A DNA stretch of 64,000 nucleotides. Source: Castanea sativa (Eukaryota > Streptophyta > Magnoliopsida > Fagales > Fagaceae). The notes below the pieces were generated by a model, which searched no databases, was not told the origin of the DNA, and saw only the letters and a list, made by a program, of their open reading frames with translations. The DNA is taken from assembly GCF_040712315.1 (NCBI RefSeq), contig NC_134017.1, positions 79,117,987-79,181,986 of the forward strand. The letters are read 5' to 3'. The position numbers were made by a program, and so were the translations under genes. Within the stretch, counting starts at the first letter, position 1; each line of letters opens with the position of its first letter. Shown here piece by piece: positions 57,601-64,000 of the stretch.

Positions 57601-60600
57601 TCTGCTTAATTTCAGATGGGGTGGCAGATCTGAAAGCCCTCCAATTATGTATTTTTTTTATAGGCTACATACCCTCAATTTAATATATACCTATTGACAA
57701 ATTCTATAAAGTTATTTCTTTTGAATACTTTTCTGTAATTGTCCAATATATATGAGGGCCCAGGATTTGGACTCTAGATTTTTTTTCAAAGGAAAATCAA
57801 CTATCTAGAAAAGTGGTATATTTGTAAGTTTTAATTATACGCCTAACCCAAGAGTTTGTAACTCAATTGGCATATTTTGGTACTTTACAAAAATACTTTT
57901 AGGATTTAAATTTTCCTCTCCTTATTATGACTGTTAGAATATCAATCCTAGGTTTTATGTTGTGATCTAATGCACCCAAAATGTGAAAGATGGTCCAAAT
58001 TGGCATCCGGAAGCTAAAGGAAGCAAATACTACAATAATTCCTTAACAATCACTTAGTGCTGGTTTGGATCCAGCTTATTAGTGCTGCGTCTGCGTCTTA
58101 CTTCTTTTTTTTTTTTTTTTAACCCAGTCGCAAGGTTGGACTTTTTAGCCATGAACAGTGCACTGTTCATAGGTCCCACAAATTTTACTTTTCAACAATT
58201 TTTTCATTAAAAATGGGTCCCACGGTACTATTCACATATTTAAAAATTATTTTGCTACAGTGTTTTCAGTTTTCAATTTCAGCAAAATAAGTTCTATCCA
58301 AACGGACCCTTAATTAGACTTTCATTAATGCTATTAGTAATGGACAATTATTACATTTGTCTTGTCTAAAGACATTCTGTTGTCTTCTAGCTTTTTTTAG
58401 AACTTTTCTTTCTCTCACATTTGTAGGCAATGTGATGCTTTAACTGATGCCTTTGCGAAGGTGATTCTAATGGTCCATTTGGATATAACTTATTTTGTTG
58501 AAACTAAAAACTGAAAACACTGTAGCAAAATAATTTTTAAATGTATGAATAGTGCTGTGGGACCCATTTTTAATAAAAAAGTTGCTAAAAAATGAAATTT
58601 ATGGGACTCGTGAACAGTGCATTCATGCACTGTTCACTGCTGAAAAGTCAAAACATGCGGCTGGGGTAAAAAAAAAAAAAAAAAAAAAGGAAAAAAGTGG
58701 ACGTGGACGCGCAAACGTGCAATCCAAACGCCCTCTAAGTGTGTGTTTGGATATCAATAAAAAATTAAAATTATTTTATTATTCAGTTTATTTTTGCTAC
58801 TATTTATAGGTCCCACTACATTTTTTGTTACTATTCATGAGTCTCGCTGACTATTTCAACTATCTTTTACCTTTATCTGTAGTACTTTTAGTAATAAATT
58901 TTCAGTTTCAGTAAAATAATTTTTAGCCAAACAGACCCTAAGATTGTATCTGATGCTCTTTTGGGTTTATTTACCCTGCCTATAACTGTGTCCAATATTT
59001 TGACTAGTGGAGCCCATCAACTTCGGGATTTTAGATCAGCTGAGGTCTCTCATGTGAAGCGACAAGGCAATTGGACTGCACATCTTTTGGCTAAGCATGC
59101 CAAAGAATTAGATAGCTTTTATAATTATGTAACTTGGATAGAGGAAAATTCATCGCTGATTAAGTCTGCTATTTCTCATGATGTAACTTCTTCTTAATAA
59201 AGTTACAAGTTTTTCATCAAAAAAAAAAAAAAAAAAAGATAGAAATTGCCATTAGATTTGTTGTTTAATTAGTATCTCTTGGTATTTCCAATGGAGATAT
59301 TCTGGATTCAAATCTCCACTACTTTAAACTATCAAATTTCCAAAAAGAAGAAGAAGAGAGATTAAATATAGAATAAAAGTAAAAACTAGATAATAGACAA
59401 CAAATGAGAAAAATATTGGAGAGTCTAGGCTAGTCATTTAATTTGTTTATCGTTAGGGGATGTAAATGCAAGAAGGTATGTATCATCATTAATTGAGAAT
59501 AAAATAGGGTGTTTGCAATTATATATTATCAAAACCAACTTATAACCCCATACATATGTATGGATATATTTAAAAGATATACATTAAGATGCATAGTATA
59601 ATTCTTACATATATAATTTAAATATTATTGATAGTCATTCATATAAATATTTTTTCACTCTTTACAAATTCTTGTAAGAATATTATTAGATAGAAATTGT
59701 AAATTGTCCATTTTTTAAAATTTAAATTTTTTTTATATTTATTAATTCTAGATTTTTTGGTTTTTGTACGCAATAACTCACTTGGATTGATATTTATAAT
59801 ATGGTCTTACATTTGACTTCAAAAATAAAACTCTCTAAAAATAAATAATTTAGGACACATGACATAAAATTATATTATTGTAACGAAGAGGCTAGATCTA
59901 TAAATGCGACTTTGGCTGGTTGATAAAGGAAATGAAATTTTATAGTATTAGTAGGTGATGATATTGCTCTCACTTGTGGACAATGTAATCTATAAAGATT
60001 AAAATTTTTTGATGATATTTAATTATATATTAGGCTTACTAATGCTTCATAAATTTGTTGACACTAATGTCATCCTTTTTCTTTTTTGTCAAAATGGTTG
60101 CAGTTTTTGAGGGAGAGAAAGTTCAAAAAAACAGTCACTCCAATTAAGATTGAAGATGGGCAAGAAATCACATATGAAAATGCCACAACTGCATTGAAGA
60201 GGGCTGTCCATTTCTATTCAGCCTTGCAAGCTAGTGATGGTCATTGGCCAGCTGAAAATGCTGGCCCATTGTTCTTCCTTCCACCCTTGGTGAGTTTCAT
60301 CATGAAATAGCATTATTGTGATCAATACTTCTTGGAACACAAACTATTTTCGCATACTTATTTACAAAGAATACATTAGTAGAGTTTTTTTTTTTTGGCG
60401 GTATCAAACTAAAATTGCCGTACCCAATACATAAATTTTCCACTTAAATGGATTTTGTGAGAGGTAATTGGTAGGGTAATACCATACTAAATCATTGAGG
60501 GAGAGAAAAACTATAGAAAATTGTGCTTGCCAATATAATTTATTTTAATTCATCCAATGTATACCATTGAAACATATAAGATTGATTTTAATGTGAATAA

Positions 60601-63244
60601 TACAATTGTTTCCAATACAATGTGCAATTGGATTGTGATATGCCTGCTTGTAATTTCTTATGGTTTTCAAAAAATGCAGGTATTTTGTATGTATATTACA
60701 GGACATCTTAATACTGTATTTTCTGCTGAGTATCAAAAAGAAATCCTTCGATACATATATTACCATCAGGTACATATTTTTGGAAGCTTTACAAGTTAAT
60801 CGTAATGACAGAATTAGAGCTTCAGCTAAATTTCTTACCTACCTTTTTGTTTTAGTTCAATCTTTCCTATATAACAACAATTTTGTATATTATTAGAATG
60901 AAGATGGTGGTTGGGGACTTCACATAGAGGGCCATAGCACCATGTTTTGCACTGTTCTCAACTATATTTGTATGCGTATGCTTGGGGAAGGACCTGATGG
61001 AGGTCAGGACAATGCTTGTGTAAGAGCACGAAAATGGATCCTTGATCATGGTGGTGTTACACACATACCTTCTTGGGGAAAGACTTGGCTTTCGGTATTT
61101 ACCATGTTTAGCATAGACTTATATAATAAAAATAATTTGTAACGAAAATGAAAATCTAACCATATTTCTTTTAACCAAATTGGAAATGCAATGTTCCTTT
61201 ATTGTAGATACTTGGTTTGTTTGAATGGATTGGAAGCAATCCAATGCCCCCAGAATTTTGGATCCTTCCTTCGTTTCTTCCCATGCATCCAGGTTTGTAC
61301 AATGTTTGTTTACAACTTCTATTTGAATCTGTCACCTCTACTTGAAGCTTTTATTACAGAGGTTTTACCTTATTTTATTTTTTAAGTTCATAATAAAACT
61401 TGCAACATTCTGAATTTCTATTTTACTAATAGCTTAGCAATTGCTTCATCCGTAAAATGTAGCCAAAATGTTGTGCTACTGCCGGATGGTGTACATGCCT
61501 ATGTCATACCTATATGGGAAAAGGTTTGTTGGCCCTATTACATCCCTCATTCTTCAATTAAGGGAAGAACTCTACACAAAGCCATATAATGAAGTTAACT
61601 GGAGGAGTGTGCGTCATCTATGTGCAAAGGTGAGTTTATCTTAATTTTCCTATTTTGGTCGATTTTTGTTCCTTGGTATATATGCTTTTTAGTATTTCTT
61701 GCAATGCATTGATTATGCAAAACTATTATTACAGGAGGATAACTACCATCCCCATCCATTGATACAAGATTTGCTTTGGGATAGCCTATACATATTCATT
61801 GAGCCTCTTCTCACTCATTGGCCATTTAACAAGTTTATTAGAGAGAAGGCCCTTCAAGTAACAATGAAGCACATTCATTATGAAGATGAGAATAGTCGAT
61901 ACATTACCATTGGATGTGTGGAAAAGGTAATGTAACTTTACAATTAAGAAAAAATAATGGCAAGCTCCTACTTAGGCTATAAAAGAGTATACCAAATACC
62001 ATATGCATTGAGCAGGTTCTATGTATGCTCGCTTGTTGGGTTGAAGATCCAAATGGAGATTATTTCAAGAAGCATCTTGCTAGGATCTCAGATTACATAT
62101 GGGTTGCTGAAGATGGAATAAAGATGCAGGTTAGTACTCATATTTAACAAAACAATTATAGAATCTTTGGTGTCTGTTGAAGATTACATTTCACTTTATA
62201 TCGAATTGTGAATGAAAACATTCCCTAAAATGGTTTTCTTTTTAGGGTTGGTTTTGGACACTAGTAAACTCATTTAAATTTTTGAATAAGTCCAATCTTT
62301 GGTTTTCTAGTTTTAAATTTATGAGTGCTGATGTACCTTGCAAGAAAAGAAGGGATTGCTGATTTTGATATATCCTGTTTTATTTGTATGCAGAGTTTAG
62401 GTAGTCAAGTGTGGGATACTGGTTTTTCCATTCAAGCCTTACTTGCAAGTAATCTTGTAGATGAAATTGGACCTACACTCATGAGAGGACATGACTTCCT
62501 AAAGAGATCTCAGGTTTGATTTTTAATTCTTATAGCATTTGTTCACCATTAAAATCAAGCATACATTTGACAATTTTGCTTTTACCCAAAAAAGAAAAAA
62601 AGAAAAAGGAAAAGCTATATTTATTCAATCTAGTTATTCCATTTTCCCTTAAAAATTTAAAAGGTCATGGACAATCCTTCTAGTGACTTCAAAAGCATGC
62701 ACCGTCACATTTCTAAAGGATCATGGACTTTCTCTGATCAAGATCACGGATGGCAAGTTTCTGATTGCACTGCGGAAGGTTTGAAGGTAATTGTTTAAAT
62801 TATTCAATGAAGTAAAGTATTGCTCCTCTTCCATAATCACTATGTTCCTCACCAAATTCTTCTCTATTTCACAGTGTTGCTTGCTTTTCTCAAAGATGCC
62901 ACCAGATATTGTTGGTGAGAAAATGAAACCAGAGCGATTCTATGATTCTATAAATGTCATACTTTCTCTACAGGTGAGGCTAAACTTTGCTGTTGTATCT
63001 TAGTTATACTTATTTCGCACATCTAGGCATCAATGAGAAATCCAAACTGCACTTGGTTTTACTGTTGAACTAAAACTAGTTAATTACAAGAAAATGATTT
63101 ATGCAAAGCTAATGGTGTTGTTTTCTATAGCTTCTTCTCCTGAACTGTTTGCAATTCCAGTAGCTATCTACCAGCCTACTCCCATTACCTTATATTAATA
63201 TGATAAACTCTTATAGGCTTTTGTATCTCACTTTGAAGGGACCG

Positions 63245-63275
<31 letters not shown>

Positions 63276-63977
63276 CAATGTTTATTTCTAAGTATTTGAA
63301 TTTGTTCATATCAATAAGCTCTATTCTATGGCTTAATGTAGAGTAAAAATGGTGGTTTACCAGCTTGGGAGCCTGCAGGAGCTGCAAAGTGGTTGGAAGT
63401 AAGTAACTGAGTATATTGAAATGACCTTAAAGTTCTTTTGAAAATGCTTTAGTATCATCTTGTGCCCAAAATTAATGGAATGCTCTTTTTCTATTCTCCC
63501 TTCAGCTACTAAATCCTGTAGAATTCTTCGCGAATACTATTATTGAGCATGAGTATGTTGAATGCACCGCATCAGCAATCCAAGCTTTAGTTTTGTTTAA
63601 CAAATTATACCCTAAGCATAGGAAGGAAGAGATTGAAAACTTCATTAAAAATGCTGTACACTACCTTGAAGGCATACAAATGCCAAATGGTTCATGGTAT
63701 GTACCTAAACTGGTTTATTAGATATGTTTGAAATGATTTTTGATCATACAAAGGAGTATTAGCAGAGAAGATCGATTACATGATAAAGCATTTTGATAGG
63801 TATGGAAATTGGGGAGTTTGCTTCACTTATGGTTCGTGGTTTGCACTTGGAGGTCTGGCTGCTGGTGGCAAGACTTACAACAATTGTCTCACTATGCGCA
63901 AAGGAGTTGACTTTCTGCTCAAAATACAGAGAGATAATGGTGGCTGGGGAGAGAGCTATCTTTCTTGCCCAAAGAAG
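57268..63977 (+). CDS. Oxidosqualene cyclase, lupeol-synthase-like (3' end beyond window)
   Basis: Fourteen exons join in frame with GT/AG borders to 667 codons: 57,268-57,468; 60,104-60,289; 60,680-60,769; 60,897-61,094; 61,208-61,292; 61,463-61,629; 61,735-61,926; 62,016-62,129; 62,394-62,513; 62,664-62,786; 62,875-62,973; 63,342-63,398; 63,506-63,696; 63,800-63,977. The start [20 protein letters not shown] is the usual plant OSC N-terminus. DCTAE (residues 485-489) carries the Asp that protonates the epoxide; QW-type repeats include NEDGGWG and RDNGGWG. The product-determining motif is MLCYCR (256-261), Leu257 where beta-amyrin synthases have Trp, the known lupeol-synthase signature. The enzyme converts 2,3-oxidosqualene to a pentacyclic triterpene, normally at ER membranes. 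No stop or frameshift is seen. By comparison with the pseudogene copy, three exons (about 95 codons) remain outside the window. Product specificity is inferred; mixed products are possible. Confidence 0.93.
58052..58312. repeat. MITE in OSC intron 1 (TTTGGAT-ended), copy 1
   Basis: Left end GCTGGTTTGGATCCAGCTTATT and right end AATAAGTTCTATCCAAACGGACCC are inverted. The interior shows GAACAGTGCACTGTTCAT, GGTCCCAC and TTTTGCTACAGTGTTTTCAG. Confidence 0.65.
58473..58737. repeat. MITE in OSC intron 1, copy 2, inverted
   Basis: Same family as 58,052-58,312 in reverse: begins GGTCCATTTGGATATAACTTATTTTG, contains AACACTGTAGCAAAATAATTTT and GTGCACTGTTCAC-like sequence, ends GCAATCCAAACGCCCTC. Confidence 0.65.
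58738..58940. repeat. Third MITE in OSC intron 1
   Basis: Begins AGTGTGTGTTTGGATATC and ends AGCCAAACAGACCCTA, with internal GGTCCCAC and TTCAGTAAAATAATTTT. It is inserted at the start of the LINE fragment. Confidence 0.6.
58942..59237 (+). pseudogene. L1-type LINE 3' end (RNase H tail and poly(A))
   Basis: The translation [35 protein letters not shown] and [14 protein letters not shown] is the C-terminal RNase H-like region of plant L1 ORF2, ending in a stop near 59,197 and a poly(A) at 59,219-59,237. It is a 5'-truncated insertion in the sense direction of the OSC gene. Confidence 0.8.
59238..59530 (+). repeat. OSC upstream segment, copy 3, inside OSC intron 1
   Basis: Matches 26,750-27,060 closely (GATAGAAATTGCCATTAGA, GGAGAGTCTAGGCTAGTCATT, GAATAAAATAGGGTGTTTGC) and 53,225-53,480 less closely. 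It starts directly at the LINE poly(A). Confidence 0.8.
63246..63273. repeat. (TA)n microsatellite in OSC intron
   Basis: Short TA run in the intron between exons 11 and 12, the same site as the longer run in the pseudogene. Confidence 0.9.
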
Positions 63978-64000
63978 GTAGATGTCTCAACATGGAATGT

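Larger units (their letters stand above)
57469..60103 (+). other. Large first intron of the OSC gene
   Basis: 2.6 kb with an (ATT)n run at 57,568-57,602, three MITE-like elements, a LINE 3' fragment, and a copy of the OSC upstream segment. No host exon was found within it; the open frame joins exon 1 to exon 2 without gap. Confidence 0.85.

Noticed and set aside
58552..58809. 85-codon frame in OSC intron 1
   Set aside because: Spans two MITEs and a poly(A) tract.

Overview
This is nuclear DNA of a eudicot plant: AT-rich, intron-rich, packed with LTR retrotransposons, L1-type LINEs, CACTA elements, MITEs and SINEs, with an endogenous plant pararetrovirus. The host genes all belong to triterpenoid metabolism. 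A woody species (possibly Fagales) is my guess from general resemblance only; nothing here proves it.

Layout. 1-11,260: degenerate endogenous caulimovirid DNA as two copies lying head to head (minus-strand copy 1-5,168; plus-strand copy 5,290-11,250). 12,307-17,142 (minus): an intact three-exon cytochrome P450 of the CYP716A type (480 aa). 17,143-25,045: gene-free, full of MITEs, SINEs and simple repeats. 25,046-26,544: a non-autonomous CACTA element inserted in the 5' flank of an oxidosqualene cyclase (OSC) pseudogene at 27,166-31,109 (plus). 31,475-32,763: a second copy of the CYP716A 3' region, a dead exon 3 that breaks off directly into the 5' half of a LINE (to about 34,560). 34,715-36,283: a second CACTA element. 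37,612-45,199 (plus): a CYP87-like P450 pseudogene split by a Ty1/copia element (38,988-44,386) whose LTRs, TSD and PBS are all visible. 45,720-51,930: a SIRE/Maximus-like copia remnant (gag, plant-transposon-protein ORF, 3' LTR; pol lost). 52,140-57,267: 5' flank of the second OSC gene. 57,268 to beyond the window end: that OSC gene, 14 intact exons visible (667 codons), carrying MLCYCR, the signature of lupeol synthase.

How it fits together. The order [CYP716A minus - OSC plus] occurs twice, with nucleotide-level homology of the CYP716A 3' flank (11,275-12,575 with 31,475-32,763), of the OSC bodies (27,166-31,109 with 60,930-63,977) and of the OSC 5' flanks. So the window holds a tandemly duplicated triterpene module that decayed reciprocally: module 1 kept CYP716A and lost its OSC, module 2 kept the OSC and lost CYP716A exons 1-2. 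A third enzyme, CYP87-like, lies in module 2 and is dead. The surviving pair predicts cyclisation of 2,3-oxidosqualene to a lupane-type (or mixed) pentacyclic triterpene, followed by C-28 oxidation to a betulinic/oleanolic-type acid. The product assignments are inference from motifs and family knowledge.

Motifs were read by eye. Splice sites of the OSC and CYP716A genes were checked by reading-frame continuity; limits of decayed elements are approximate.
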